From an uncultured Oscillospiraceae bacterium (GTDB lineage: Bacteria; Bacillota; Clostridia; Oscillospirales; Oscillospiraceae): 64,000 nt of DNA. Location: positions 1 to 64,000 of the forward strand of contig CANPVS010000001.1 of NCBI GenBank assembly GCA_947581795.1. Direction: 5' to 3'. Position numbers and translations under genes: made by a program. This document shows, one piece after another, positions 26,349-34,324 of this stretch. Numbering within the stretch: the first letter of the stretch is position 1; the number at the start of each line of letters is the position of its first letter. Under the pieces are notes generated by a model. It ran no database searches, was not told the origin of the DNA, and saw only the letters and a program-made list of their open reading frames with translations.

Positions 26349-27827
26349 ATGCTGACGAACATTCCTGTGGTAAAACTGGGCATCATCGCGGTGAGCCGCG
26401 ACTGCTTCCCCATTGAGCTTTCTCAGAAGCGGCGCAAGGCCATCGTGGAGGCCTACAAGGGCGAGATTTACGAGTGCCCCGTGACCGTGGAGAACGAGAA
26501 GGACATGCTCAAGGCGGTGGAGGACGTGAATAAGGCCGGGTGCAACGCCCTCGCGGTGTTTCTCGGCAACTTCGGCCCCGAGACCCCGGAGACCCTCATC
26601 GCGAAGAACTTCGACGGCCCCTGCATGTACGTGGCCGCCGCCGAGGGCGACGGGGACATGATCAACGGCCGGGGCGACGCCTTCTGCGGCATGCTGAACT
26701 GCTCCTATAACCTTGGCATGCGCCACCTGTCCGCCTACATTCCCGAGTACCCCGTGGGCACCGCGGAGGAGCTGGCGGAGAAGATCGGCGGCTTCGTGCC
26801 CATCGCCCGGGCCATCCTGGGCCTGAAGGACCTCAAAATAATCACCTTCGGCCCCCGGCCCCAGGACTTCTTTGCCTGCAACGCGCCCATCAAGGGGCTG
26901 TATGAGCTGGGCGTAGAGGTGGAGGAGAACTCCGAGCTGGACCTGCTGGTGAGCTACAAGGCCCACGCCGGCGACAAGCGCATCGACGACGTATGCAAGG
27001 ACATGGCCGCCGAGATGGGCGAGGGGAAATATTATCCCGACCTGCTGGCGCGTATGGCGCAGTTCGAGCTGACGCTCCTTGACTGGGCGGAGGCTCACAA
27101 GGGCGCGAGGAAGTACGTGGCCTTCGCCGACAAGTGCTGGCCCGCGTTCCCGGAGGCCTTCGGCTTCGAACCCTGCTACGTCAACTCCCGGCTGGCCAGC
27201 CGTGGCATCCCCGTGTCCTGCGAGGTGGATATCTACGGGGCGCTGAGCGAGTACATAGGCATGTGCGTGTCCGGGGACACGGTGACGCTGCTGGACATCA
27301 ACAACTCCGTGCCCAAGTACATCTACGACGAGGACCACATCGCGAAGCTCGGCTACGACATCACCGACACGTTCATGGGCTTCCACTGCGGCAACACCCC
27401 GGAGTGCAAGCTGTGCTCCAGCCGGGCGGTGAAGTACCAGCTCATCCAGCACAGGCTCCTGGAGCCCAAGGGCTCTGAGCCCGATTTCACCCGGGGCACC
27501 CTGGAGGGCGACATCGCCGCCGGGGACATCACCTTCTATCGGCTCCAGTGCGACAGCGAAGGGACGCTGCGTGCCTACATCGCCCAGGGCGAGGTCCTGG
27601 ACGTGCCCACCCGCTCCTTCGGCGGCATCGGCGTGTTCGCCATCCCCGAGATGGGGCGTTTCTACCGCCACGTGCTCATCCAGAAGCGCTATCCCCACCA
27701 CGGCGCGGTGGCCTTCGGCCACTACGGCAAGGAGCTCTTCGAGGTGTTCAAGTTCCTGGGCGTGGGCGACATCGCCTACAACCAGCCCAAGAGCCTGCCC
27801 TATCCCACGGAGAACCCCTGGGCCTGA
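26349..27827 (+). CDS. L-fucose/L-arabinose isomerase family protein
   Basis: 492 residues from ATG at 26349; GAGGTGA ends 6 bp upstream, and the GTG at 26340 lies inside that ribosome site. The fold begins VVKLGIIAVSRDCFPIELSQ, with metal-binding-type segments later (FADKCWPAFPEAFG, SCEVDIYGALSEYIG, FHCGNTPECKLC). The family interconverts aldoses and ketoses using Mn2+. No classical xylA is nearby, so this may provide the ketose for XylB, but the substrate is unproven. Last gene of the carbohydrate operon. Confidence 0.85.
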   Translation: MLTNIPVVKLGIIAVSRDCFPIELSQKRRKAIVEAYKGEIYECPVTVENEKDMLKAVEDVNKAGCNALAVFLGNFGPETPETLIAKNFDGPCMYVAAAEGDGDMINGRGDAFCGMLNCSYNLGMRHLSAYIPEYPVGTAEELAEKIGGFVPIARAILGLKDLKIITFGPRPQDFFACNAPIKGLYELGVEVEENSELDLLVSYKAHAGDKRIDDVCKDMAAEMGEGKYYPDLLARMAQFELTLLDWAEAHKGARKYVAFADKCWPAFPEAFGFEPCYVNSRLASRGIPVSCEVDIYGALSEYIGMCVSGDTVTLLDINNSVPKYIYDEDHIAKLGYDITDTFMGFHCGNTPECKLCSSRAVKYQLIQHRLLEPKGSEPDFTRGTLEGDIAAGDITFYRLQCDSEGTLRAYIAQGEVLDVPTRSFGGIGVFAIPEMGRFYRHVLIQKRYPHHGAVAFGHYGKELFEVFKFLGVGDIAYNQPKSLPYPTENPWA

Positions 27828-27846
27828 GTCCAAACATATATCCTGC

Positions 27847-27881
27847 CCCGCCCGCGGTCCCTGGACCGCGGGCGGGTTTTT
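27847..27881 (+). terminator. Intrinsic terminator of the carbohydrate operon
   Basis: CCCGCCCGCGGTCC-CT-GGACCGCGGGCGGG followed by TTTTT. A 14-bp stem 19 bp past the isomerase stop. Confidence 0.93.
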
Positions 27882-27904
27882 CTGTGCAGGGACCCATTTC
27901 CGCC

Positions 27905-27933
27905 TTTACAAACGGCGGGGAAGGTGATATGAT
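27905..27933 (+). promoter_or_regulatory. Sigma-A-type promoter for ald, with palindromic leader element
   Basis: TTTACA at 27905, 17-bp spacer, TATGAT at 27928. Just downstream, AAGTAT-ACAAA-ATACTT (27942-27958) is an inverted repeat suitable for a repressor or activator. The leader is about 90 bases, A/T-rich. Confidence 0.68.
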
Positions 27934-28030
27934 TTAGTAAAAGTATACAAAATACTTTCAAAATTCAAGGGATACTTGCTGCAAAATATGAGTGTTCTTG
28001 AATAAATATATCGAACAGGAGGGCTTTATC

Positions 28031-29152
28031 ATGATCGTTGGACTGCCTAAGGAGATAAAAAACAACGAGTTCCGCGTGGGACTGACCCCGGACGCGGTGG
28101 GGGAGTATGTGCGCGCGGGCAACACCGTATACGTGCAGCGGGGCGCGGGCCTGGGCGCCGGGTTCGAGGACGCGGAGTACGCCGAGGCGGGCGCGAAGAT
28201 GCTGGAGAAGGCCGAGGACGTGTGGAACAAGGCCGAGATGATTGTAAAGGTGAAGGAGCCTTTGGAGAGCGAGTACAAATACTTCCGGGAGGGGCTCATC
28301 ATCTACACCTACTTCCACCTGGCGGCGGACAAGGAGCTCACCCAGGCCCTTCTGCGCAGCAAGACCACGGCCATGGCCTACGAGACCATCTTGGGCCCCG
28401 GCGGGAAGGGGCTTCCCTGCCTGTACTGCATGAGCGAGATCGCCGGGCGCATGGCGGTGCTGGAGGGGGCCAAGTACCTGGAGAAGACCTACGGCGGCCG
28501 GGGCGTGATGCTGGGGGCCGTACCGGGGTGCGACAAGGCGGACGTGGTCATCATCGGCGCCGGCAACGCGGGCATCAACGCCTGCCGCATGGCGGTGGGC
28601 CTGGGCGCCCGGGTCACGGTCCTGGACATCAACCACCAGCGGCTGGCCTATCTGGACGAGGTGTTCGGCACCCAGATCACCACCCTCTATTCCAGCCGGG
28701 CCAATCTCCTGAAGGCGCTGAAAAAGGCGGACCTGGTGATAGGCTGCGTCATGCTGGCCCCCGGCCGGGAATGCGAGAAGCTGGTGCTGCGGGAGGACCT
28801 GAAGCTCATGAAAAAGGGCGCGGTGCTGGTGGATATCGTCATAGACCAGGGCGGCTGCTTCGAGACCAGCCATCCCACCACCCACGCGGACCCGGTCTAC
28901 GAGGTGGACGGCATCCTCCACTACTGCGTGGCCAACATCCCCGGCAGCGTGCCCCGCACGTCCACGGAGGCGCTGGTAAACTCCACTCTGGCCCACGGCG
29001 TGCAGATCACCAGGCTGGGCCTGGAGAAAGCCTGTAAGGCGGACCCCTGCCTTATGAGCGGGCTCAACACCTACAAGGGCAAGCTCACCTTCGCCGCCGT
29101 GGCGGAGGCGCTGGATATCCCCTACGCGGACCCGGCCGGGCTCATGGCGTAA
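28031..29152 (+). CDS. ald: Alanine dehydrogenase
   Basis: 373 residues from ATG at 28031 (CAGGAGGG upstream). NAD-dependent reversible deamination of L-alanine to pyruvate and ammonia. Seen: MIVGLPKEIKNNEFRVGLTP (conserved N-terminus with the substrate Arg), VKVKEPLESEY (Lys), TYFHLAADKELT (His), the Rossmann motif VIIGAGNAGINACRMAVGLG, and the ending with EALDIPY. Length fits the family (~370). Its own promoter and terminator indicate a single-gene unit. In amino-acid fermenters it balances pyruvate and ammonium. Confidence 0.95.
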   Translation: MIVGLPKEIKNNEFRVGLTPDAVGEYVRAGNTVYVQRGAGLGAGFEDAEYAEAGAKMLEKAEDVWNKAEMIVKVKEPLESEYKYFREGLIIYTYFHLAADKELTQALLRSKTTAMAYETILGPGGKGLPCLYCMSEIAGRMAVLEGAKYLEKTYGGRGVMLGAVPGCDKADVVIIGAGNAGINACRMAVGLGARVTVLDINHQRLAYLDEVFGTQITTLYSSRANLLKALKKADLVIGCVMLAPGRECEKLVLREDLKLMKKGAVLVDIVIDQGGCFETSHPTTHADPVYEVDGILHYCVANIPGSVPRTSTEALVNSTLAHGVQITRLGLEKACKADPCLMSGLNTYKGKLTFAAVAEALDIPYADPAGLMA

Positions 29153-29167
29153 ACGACTATACGACGC

Positions 29168-29199
29168 AAAAACACCCTGCCGCCCGGCAGGGTGTTTTT
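29168..29199 (+). terminator. Intrinsic terminator after ald
   Basis: AAAACACCCTGCCG-CC-CGGCAGGGTGTTTTT; strong stem plus T-run, 15 bp past the stop. Confidence 0.92.
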
Positions 29200-29299
29200 C
29201 GTTTCAGCGATCCGCGTATTTTTAGGAGAGCCGTCCTATGCCGCGCCGGCGTCTCCCCTGCAATTCAGGTCGTGTTTTTGTCGATTCGGGACAAAACCA

Positions 29300-29328
29300 T
29301 TGACGGCCGCCCCGCGTTCCGCTAATAT
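29300..29328 (+). promoter_or_regulatory. Strong sigma-A-type promoter for the leader-peptide pair
   Basis: TTGACG at 29300, 17-bp spacer, TAATAT at 29323, about 45 bp before the first peptide ATG. Confidence 0.75.
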
Positions 29329-29372
29329 GACAGCATGATACAGCGCGATATAAAAACAAGGAGGAACAAACC

Positions 29373-29556
29373 ATGACAGACGAGAAGAAAACCTTGCGGG
29401 GGGGGGTTATCCCCTGAACTAAGCGGCACGGCCCTGAACGAGGACGCCCTGGAGGGTGTCGCCGGGGGCGGTCAGTCGGCCAAGTGGATGGCTGATGCTT
29501 GGGACTGGCTACAGAAACAGGGCGGCTCGAATGAGGATAAGGAGCAGCAGCCATGA
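29373..29556 (+). pseudogene. Double-glycine-leader peptide 1, reading frame shifted at a run of nine G
   Basis: ATG at 29373 is preceded by an ideal AAGGAGG. The literal frame gives only MTDEKKTLRGGVIP and stops at 29415. Removing one G from the nine-G run at 29398-29406 opens a ~60-residue peptide: MTDEKKTLRGG, then LSPELSGT, ALNEDALEGVAGG (a class-II bacteriocin-type double-glycine leader), then a 28-residue tail including AKWMADAWDWLQKQ and ending EQQP. It parallels peptide 2 in both leader and tail and overlaps its start by 4 bp. Either a phase-variable tract, a decayed gene or a sequencing error. Confidence 0.65.
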
Positions 29557-29729
29557 GCGGGGAGAAAAAGACTGCCGCTCTGGACGAGAGCGCCCTGGAC
29601 GCCGTGACCGGGGGATCGGAGGGCCGTAAGCCGCCCGCCATGGGAAAAACAGAGGGAATGGATCAGGCGGCGAAAGACGCCTGGGACCTCTTGATGAAGC
29701 GGTTGCAAGGGGATCAGGAGCAGCCATAA
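29553..29729 (+). CDS. Double-glycine-leader peptide 2
   Basis: 58 residues. Leader MSGEKKTAALDESALDAVTG plus G matches the LxExxLxxVxGG pattern recognised by C39-peptidase ABC exporters. The predicted mature part (37 residues) contains AAKDAWDLLMKRLQ, an amphipathic helix, and ends EQP. The core DAW(D)xL and the EQ(Q)P tail are shared with peptide 1. It starts by ATGA overlap with peptide 1. No exporter, immunity protein or modification enzyme is in the window, so function (bacteriocin, signal, other) is open. Confidence 0.7.
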   Translation: MSGEKKTAALDESALDAVTGGSEGRKPPAMGKTEGMDQAAKDAWDLLMKRLQGDQEQP

Positions 29730-29804
29730 GAGAAGAAATGGCGGCCGGCGGCCGGGAGCCGGCGGGACGCCGGGGCTGAGCTGTCCGCCGTGACGGCGAT
29801 ATGA
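29730..29804 (+). other. Possible vestigial third leader peptide
   Basis: Immediately after the TAA of peptide 2, the same register reads EKK (GAGAAGAAA) and ends AELSAVTAI-stop, echoing EKK ... ALDAVTGG of the intact copies. There is no start codon, and the middle is GC-rich and unlike the others. Low confidence. Confidence 0.3.
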
Positions 29805-29806
29805 TA

Positions 29807-29841
29807 AAAACAGCGTGAACGGTTTCCGTCCACGCTGTTTT
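29807..29841. terminator. Bidirectional intrinsic terminator
   Basis: AAAACAGCGTG ... CACGCTGTTTT, an 11-bp stem extended by ACGG/CCGT. It serves the peptide pair on the plus strand and the NCS2 permease on the minus strand. Confidence 0.85.
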
Positions 29842-29863
29842 GTTGACAGATGAAAGGGAGAGC

Positions 29864-31222
29864 TTACTTCTCCCCGGTCTCGGACTTGGCCGGGGCCTCG
29901 TCCTTCTCCCCGGAGAGCATCAGGTTGGCCAGGATGCCCAGGATGAGGGCGCAGGCCACGGTGCGGATCTCCACCGCGCCGATGGTGACGGACAGGCCGC
30001 CCACGCCGGTGATGAAGATGATGGAGGCCACGAACAGGTTCCGGTTCTTGTTCAGGTCCACGCCCTGGAGCATCTTGAAGCCGCTCATGGCGATGAAGCC
30101 GTACAGGGCCACGCACACGCCGCCCATGACGCAGGAGGGGATGGTCTCCAGGAAGGCCATCAGGGGGGAGATGAAGCTCACGATGATGCACAGCACCGCC
30201 GCGCCCCAGATGCTGACGGTGGAGGCGTTGCGGGTGATGGCCACGCAGGCGATGGACTCGCCGTAGGTGGTGTTGGGGCAGCCGCCGAAGACCGCGCCGG
30301 CGATGGAGCCGATGCCGTCGCCCAGCAGGGTCCGGGTCAGGCCGGGGGCCTTCAGAAGGTCCGTGCCGATGATGGAGGAGAGGTTCTTGTGGTCGGCCAG
30401 GTGCTCGGCGAACACCACGAAGGCCACGGGCACATAGGCGGTGAACAGCGTGAGAAGATAGGTGGGGGTCACGTCCTTGATGCTGCCGCCCAGCAGGAAG
30501 GTGAAGTCGGGCACGGACACGAAGCCCACGTTCTTCATGGCCTCATAGTTGATGACGGTGAAGGCGGCGTTGCCGGTGGTGTACCCCAGCAGGGCGAAGA
30601 GGCTGGCGCAGGCGTAGCCCGCCAGAATACCGATGATGAAGGGGACCATGCGGACCATCTTCTTGCCGTAGGTGGAGGCCAGGATGGTCACCGCCAGGGT
30701 CACCAGCCCGCAGATCAGGGCCACGTACACGCTGCCGCCCTCCACGCTGGAGCTGGTCAGGTCGCCCACGGCGTTGCCGGCCAGGGAGAGGCCGATGATG
30801 GCCACGGTGGGCCCGATGATGACGGGAGGCATCAGCTTGTCGATCCAGGCCACGCCGCAGACCTTGATGACGATGGCCAGCACCACGTACACCAGCCCGG
30901 CCATGGCCGCGCCGATGATCAGGCCCCAGTAGCCCACGGCCATGCTGGCCGCACCGGAGAAGGCGCTCATCATGGAGCCGATGAAGGCGAAGGAGGAGCC
31001 CAAAAACACGGGGCTGGAGTTTTTGGTGAAGATGAGATACACGAACGTGCCCACGCCGGCGCCGAAGATGGCGGCGGAGGCGGTCAGGGCCGTGCCGCAG
31101 CCGGAATTGACCACGGCGGGCACCGCGATGGTGGCGGCCATGATGGCCAGCAGCTGCTGGATGGCGAAGAGGACGACTTCGCCGAACTTGGGTTTGTCCT
31201 TGATCCCGTAGATCAGATCCAT
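29864..31222 (-). CDS. NCS2-family uracil/xanthine permease
   Basis: 452 residues from ATG at 31222 (AAGGGAGAG upstream; a longer frame runs into the leader terminator). A 14-helix nucleobase:cation symporter. MDLIYGIKDKPKFGEVVLFA resembles UraA-type proteins. Seen: VVNSGCGTALTASAAIFGAG, FVVFAEHLADHKNL (TM8 region with Glu) and GGCPNTTYGES (TM10 motif). Uracil is the most likely substrate, but xanthine cannot be excluded. The long leader has an attenuator-like hairpin. Confidence 0.9.
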   Translation of the reverse strand: MDLIYGIKDKPKFGEVVLFAIQQLLAIMAATIAVPAVVNSGCGTALTASAAIFGAGVGTFVYLIFTKNSSPVFLGSSFAFIGSMMSAFSGAASMAVGYWGLIIGAAMAGLVYVVLAIVIKVCGVAWIDKLMPPVIIGPTVAIIGLSLAGNAVGDLTSSSVEGGSVYVALICGLVTLAVTILASTYGKKMVRMVPFIIGILAGYACASLFALLGYTTGNAAFTVINYEAMKNVGFVSVPDFTFLLGGSIKDVTPTYLLTLFTAYVPVAFVVFAEHLADHKNLSSIIGTDLLKAPGLTRTLLGDGIGSIAGAVFGGCPNTTYGESIACVAITRNASTVSIWGAAVLCIIVSFISPLMAFLETIPSCVMGGVCVALYGFIAMSGFKMLQGVDLNKNRNLFVASIIFITGVGGLSVTIGAVEIRTVACALILGILANLMLSGEKDEAPAKSETGEK

Positions 31223-31288
31223 GGCGTTTTTCTCTCCCTTTGTTGTGTTTTGTATGTATACTGTTTTTCGGCTGTGAAGGGGGGCGCG

Positions 31289-31319
31289 AAAAAAAGCCCT
31301 CTCGCCGCGGCAAGAGGGC
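31289..31319 (-). promoter_or_regulatory. Leader terminator (attenuator) of the NCS2 permease gene
   Basis: On the minus strand: GCCCTCT-TGCCGCGGCG-AGAGGGC followed by TTTTTTT. It lies about 85 bases downstream of the predicted transcription start and about 67 bases before the ATG. Such a terminator inside a 5' leader implies conditional readthrough, as in pyrimidine-regulated uracil permease genes. I could not match the upstream leader to the PyrR binding site or a purine riboswitch. Confidence 0.65.
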
Positions 31320-31402
31320 ATGGTTCCATACCATATCGCGCTTTGCCGACGGCGTCCCATCGGGGAAAGACACTACATACTGTATTTTTATTTCCGCGTT
31401 TG

Positions 31403-31432
31403 ATGATACGCCCCGGAGGGAGGGTCTGTCAA
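31403..31432 (-). promoter_or_regulatory. Sigma-A-type promoter of the NCS2 permease gene
   Basis: On the minus strand: TTGACA (31432-31427), 18-bp spacer, TATCAT (31408-31403). The leader to the ATG is about 175 bases. The ~400-bp gap 31223-31621 is thus filled by this leader and the next gene's promoter. Confidence 0.78.
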
Positions 31433-31558
31433 TCAGTGGTTTTACCAAACTTCCCCTGTTTTCCGGGGCGCAGTTTTGAACTTCATATCAAAGAAAACAA
31501 CAAGTTTACATAACATACGAAAATATGGGGCTGGACAGGTGGTTTTTTCCGTGAACAG

Positions 31559-31587
31559 TTGCGTCCGGCGGTGGTTTGCGGTACAAT
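31559..31587 (+). promoter_or_regulatory. Sigma-A-type promoter for the aldo/keto reductase operon
   Basis: TTGCGT at 31559, 17-bp spacer, TACAAT at 31582, 35 bp before the ATG. Confidence 0.65.
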
Positions 31588-31621
31588 ATGATGCAATCAA
31601 TACAGAAAAGGAGCGCTTATT

Positions 31622-32743
31622 ATGAAGAAACTCGGATTTGGCCTGATGCGGCTGCCCCAGCTGGACCCCAACGACGCGGCGAAGGTGGACGTGGAGCAGG
31701 TGAAGAAGATGGTGGACCTGTTCCTGGCCAAGGGCTTTACATACTTCGACACCGCCTGGATGTACAACGACTTCGCCAGCGAGAGCGTGGCCAAGACCGC
31801 CCTGGTGGAGCGTCATCCCCGGGACAGCTTCACCCTGGCTACCAAGCTCCACGCCGGGTTCTTCGACGACCTGGAGGGCCGGGACAAGGTGTTCAACGCC
31901 CAGCTGGAGAAGACCGGCGCGGGGTATTTCGACTACTACCTCATCCACGGCGTCGAGGCGGACATGTATCCCAAGTACGAGAAGTTCGACTGCTTCAACT
32001 GGCTGCTGGACAAGAAGGCGAAGGGCCTGGTAAAGCACGCGGGCTTTTCCTTCCACGACACCCCGGAGCTGCTGGACGAGATATTGACCAAGCACCCGGA
32101 GATGGAGTTCGTCCAGCTGCAGGTGAACTACCTGGACTGGGAGAGCCCCTGGGTCCACGCCCGGGCCTGCTATGAGATGGCGCAAAAGCACGGCAAGCCC
32201 GTCATCGTCATGGAGCCGGTGAAGGGCGGTACGTTGGCGAAAGTGCCCCCCGAGGCGGAGAAGCTCTTCAAGGACCACGACAGCTCCATGAGCGTGCCCA
32301 GCTGGGCCATCCGCTTCGCGGCCAGCCTGCCCGGGGTGATGATGGTGCTGTCCGGCATGTCCAACGTGGCCCAGATGGAGGACAACCTGAGCTTCATGGA
32401 GGACTTTAAGCCCCTGACCGAGGCGGAGCGGGACATGTGCTTTAAGGCGGCGGACATCATCAATTCCCAGATCGCCGTACCCTGCACGGGCTGCTCCTAC
32501 TGCACGGCGGGCTGCCCCATGCACATCGCCATCCCCCAGTATTTTTCCCTGTATAACGAGGACATGCGGGAGAATATGGCGGAGAAGGGCTGGACCATCA
32601 ACTTCAGCAATTACGACATTCTGAACGGCAAGTTCGGCAAGGCCTCCGACTGCATCGCCTGCGGCCAGTGCGAGGGCGTGTGCCCCCAGCACCTGCCCAT
32701 CATCGAGAACCTGAAAAAGGTGGCCGCCCACTACGGGAAGTGA
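31622..32743 (+). CDS. Aldo/keto reductase with C-terminal ferredoxin-like clusters
   Basis: 373 residues. The N-terminal (beta/alpha)8 barrel of the AKR superfamily has MKKLGFGLMRLPQL, FTYFDTAWMYND (the catalytic Asp/Tyr pair), ATKLHAG and YLIHGVE. The C-terminal ~90 residues carry CTGCSYCTAGCP and CIACGQCEGVCP, typical of iron-sulfur AKRs in anaerobes. It probably reduces a carbonyl with electrons from NAD(P)H or ferredoxin; substrate unknown. AAAAGGAG precedes the ATG. It is followed closely by a flavin-binding protein gene. Confidence 0.9.
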   Translation: MKKLGFGLMRLPQLDPNDAAKVDVEQVKKMVDLFLAKGFTYFDTAWMYNDFASESVAKTALVERHPRDSFTLATKLHAGFFDDLEGRDKVFNAQLEKTGAGYFDYYLIHGVEADMYPKYEKFDCFNWLLDKKAKGLVKHAGFSFHDTPELLDEILTKHPEMEFVQLQVNYLDWESPWVHARACYEMAQKHGKPVIVMEPVKGGTLAKVPPEAEKLFKDHDSSMSVPSWAIRFAASLPGVMMVLSGMSNVAQMEDNLSFMEDFKPLTEAERDMCFKAADIINSQIAVPCTGCSYCTAGCPMHIAIPQYFSLYNEDMRENMAEKGWTINFSNYDILNGKFGKASDCIACGQCEGVCPQHLPIIENLKKVAAHYGK

Positions 32744-32746
32744 GCC

Positions 32747-33223
32747 ATGAGACGGAAGGACAGAGAGGTCGCGGACTTCGACAGACTGGTGGATATCATC
32801 GGCCAGTGCCACGTGCTGCGGCTGGGCCTGGCCGACGGGGATTTTCCCTACATCGTGCCGGTGAACTTCGGCTACACGGTACACGACCGGGAGGTGCGCT
32901 TTTACATCCACGGGGCCATGGCGGGCCGGAAATATGAGCTGCTCACCAGGAACCCCTGCTGCTCCTTTGAGATGGACGTGCCCCTGAAGCTGGACTGCGT
33001 AGAGGAGACCCGGAGCGTGACCATGCGGTACCGCTCCCTCATGGGTCGGGCGAAAGCCCGGCTCCTGGAGGGAGCAGAGAAGGAGCGAGCCATGGACGGC
33101 GCCATCATGGCCCGGTACGAGGAGACCCGTTCCTTCAACTACAATCGGGCGGCGGTGGCCCACACCGCCGTGTGGGAGCTGACCGTGCTGGAGATGACCG
33201 GGAAGGAAAATCCCGTCCGATAA
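32747..33223 (+). CDS. Pyridoxamine 5'-phosphate oxidase-like flavin protein (NimA-type)
   Basis: 158 residues. Split-barrel FMN-binding fold: MRRKDREVADFDRLVDIIGQ, LRLGLADGDFPYIVPVNFGY, then FYIHGAMAGRKYELL. Closest to the NimA/PPOX-like family of gut anaerobes, some of which reduce nitroimidazoles; resistance cannot be inferred from sequence. It begins 3 bp after the reductase stop, so the two are co-transcribed. Confidence 0.85.
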   Translation: MRRKDREVADFDRLVDIIGQCHVLRLGLADGDFPYIVPVNFGYTVHDREVRFYIHGAMAGRKYELLTRNPCCSFEMDVPLKLDCVEETRSVTMRYRSLMGRAKARLLEGAEKERAMDGAIMARYEETRSFNYNRAAVAHTAVWELTVLEMTGKENPVR

Positions 33224-33308
33224 AAATTTTTCCACCGCGCGCAATAAAATACGGCCCCCGTGCATTTCTTCCACGAGGACAAAAAAGAATGAAACGGAGG
33301 GCATCAAC

Positions 33309-34253
33309 ATGATAAAAAATATGAACAAGCGTTTTGGCAAGGCGGGCCTGGCCCTGTTTCTGGCGATGGCGTTGCTGGTCGGCGGCGCCGTCACGGCCCT
33401 GGCCGCCCCGGCGGGCGGCCTCTTCCAGGGCGATACTTCCGCCCTGGTGGAGCGGGTGCTGGCCATCAACGGCTCTCTGGACGCGGACGCTCTGGCCCAG
33501 CTCACCAGCGAGGAGCTGCGGGACCTGATCCGCACGGGGGCCCCCGATATGCCCATCGGACAGCAGGCGGCCTACGACGCGGCGCTGGCCTGGGCGGGAC
33601 TCGACGAGAGCGACGTGACTGTCATCGACGTGGACCCGGAGCTGGACGAGTACACCCCCTATTACGATGTGGAGCTCAATGTGGACGGCCGGGAGTATGA
33701 CTACACCGTGGCCGCCTACACCGGCGAGGTGCTCTATGGCGAGCAGCCCGCGGCCAACAAGGCCGCCCTGGTCACCGGGATCACCGGCCCCGTGTTCGAC
33801 GCCGCCGGCGACATCGGCGAGGACGCGGCCGTGGCCGCCGCCCTGGCCTGGGACGGTCTGCCCGTGGACATCGGGGACGCCGCGCCCCGGGTGCGGGCGG
33901 ACTATGACGACGGCCGGTACCACTACGACGTGACCTTCGAGGCGGGCGGCTACGGCTACGAGTACGAGGTAGACCCCGCCACCGGCGAGCTGCTCTCTCT
34001 GCAGATCGAGAAGCTGTACACCGCGCCCGCAGGCAGCGGCGGCGACATCGGCCGGGACGCGGCCATCACGGCGGCCCTGGACCACGCGGGCGTGGCCGCG
34101 GGGGACGTGACCTGGTCCGAGTGCAAGCAGGACACGGACGACGGACGGCTGGAGTACGAGGTGGACTTCCGGGCCGGCGGCATGGAGTATGAGTACACCA
34201 TCGACGCCGCCTCCGGCGCGGTGCTGGACTTCGACAAGGAGACCGCCGACTGA
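33309..34253 (+). CDS. Secreted PepSY-repeat protein
   Basis: 314 residues. Signal peptide LALFLAMALLVGGAVTALAA. It has three PepSY-like units of ~75 residues, each with an 'A(A/I)xAALxxAG' helix and a 'YDVxF/ELNVDGxEYxYxVxAxTGEVL' strand pair (for example YEYEVDPATGELLS and MEYEYTIDAASGAVLDF). PepSY domains are thought to inhibit peptidases or stabilise cell-surface proteins. Very acidic. ACGGAGGG precedes the ATG; a strong terminator follows. Confidence 0.88.
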   Translation: MIKNMNKRFGKAGLALFLAMALLVGGAVTALAAPAGGLFQGDTSALVERVLAINGSLDADALAQLTSEELRDLIRTGAPDMPIGQQAAYDAALAWAGLDESDVTVIDVDPELDEYTPYYDVELNVDGREYDYTVAAYTGEVLYGEQPAANKAALVTGITGPVFDAAGDIGEDAAVAAALAWDGLPVDIGDAAPRVRADYDDGRYHYDVTFEAGGYGYEYEVDPATGELLSLQIEKLYTAPAGSGGDIGRDAAITAALDHAGVAAGDVTWSECKQDTDDGRLEYEVDFRAGGMEYEYTIDAASGAVLDFDKETAD

Positions 34254-34269
34254 AAACAGAACGGTATAT

Positions 34270-34301
34270 GCCGCCGGGGCGCTGCCCCGGCGGCTTTTTT
34301 T
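34270..34301 (+). terminator. Intrinsic terminator after PepSY gene
   Basis: GCCGCCGGGGC-GCT-GCCCCGGCGGC followed by TTTTTTT. Confidence 0.93.
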
Positions 34302-34324
34302 GTCCAGCGATGGGTATACTGCTC

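Noticed and set aside
29222-29641. Minus-strand frames opposite the leader peptides (139 and 72 codons)
   Set aside because: No ribosome site or domain; the plus-strand peptides have promoter, ribosome site and paralogy.
31223-31400. Purine or PyrR-type regulatory leader for the permease
   Set aside because: The terminator is real, but I could not find the conserved core bases of either element, so only an unassigned attenuator is claimed.
32747-33223. Nitroimidazole resistance gene
   Set aside because: Family resemblance to NimA is not evidence of resistance; most homologues in gut anaerobes are unassigned flavin proteins.
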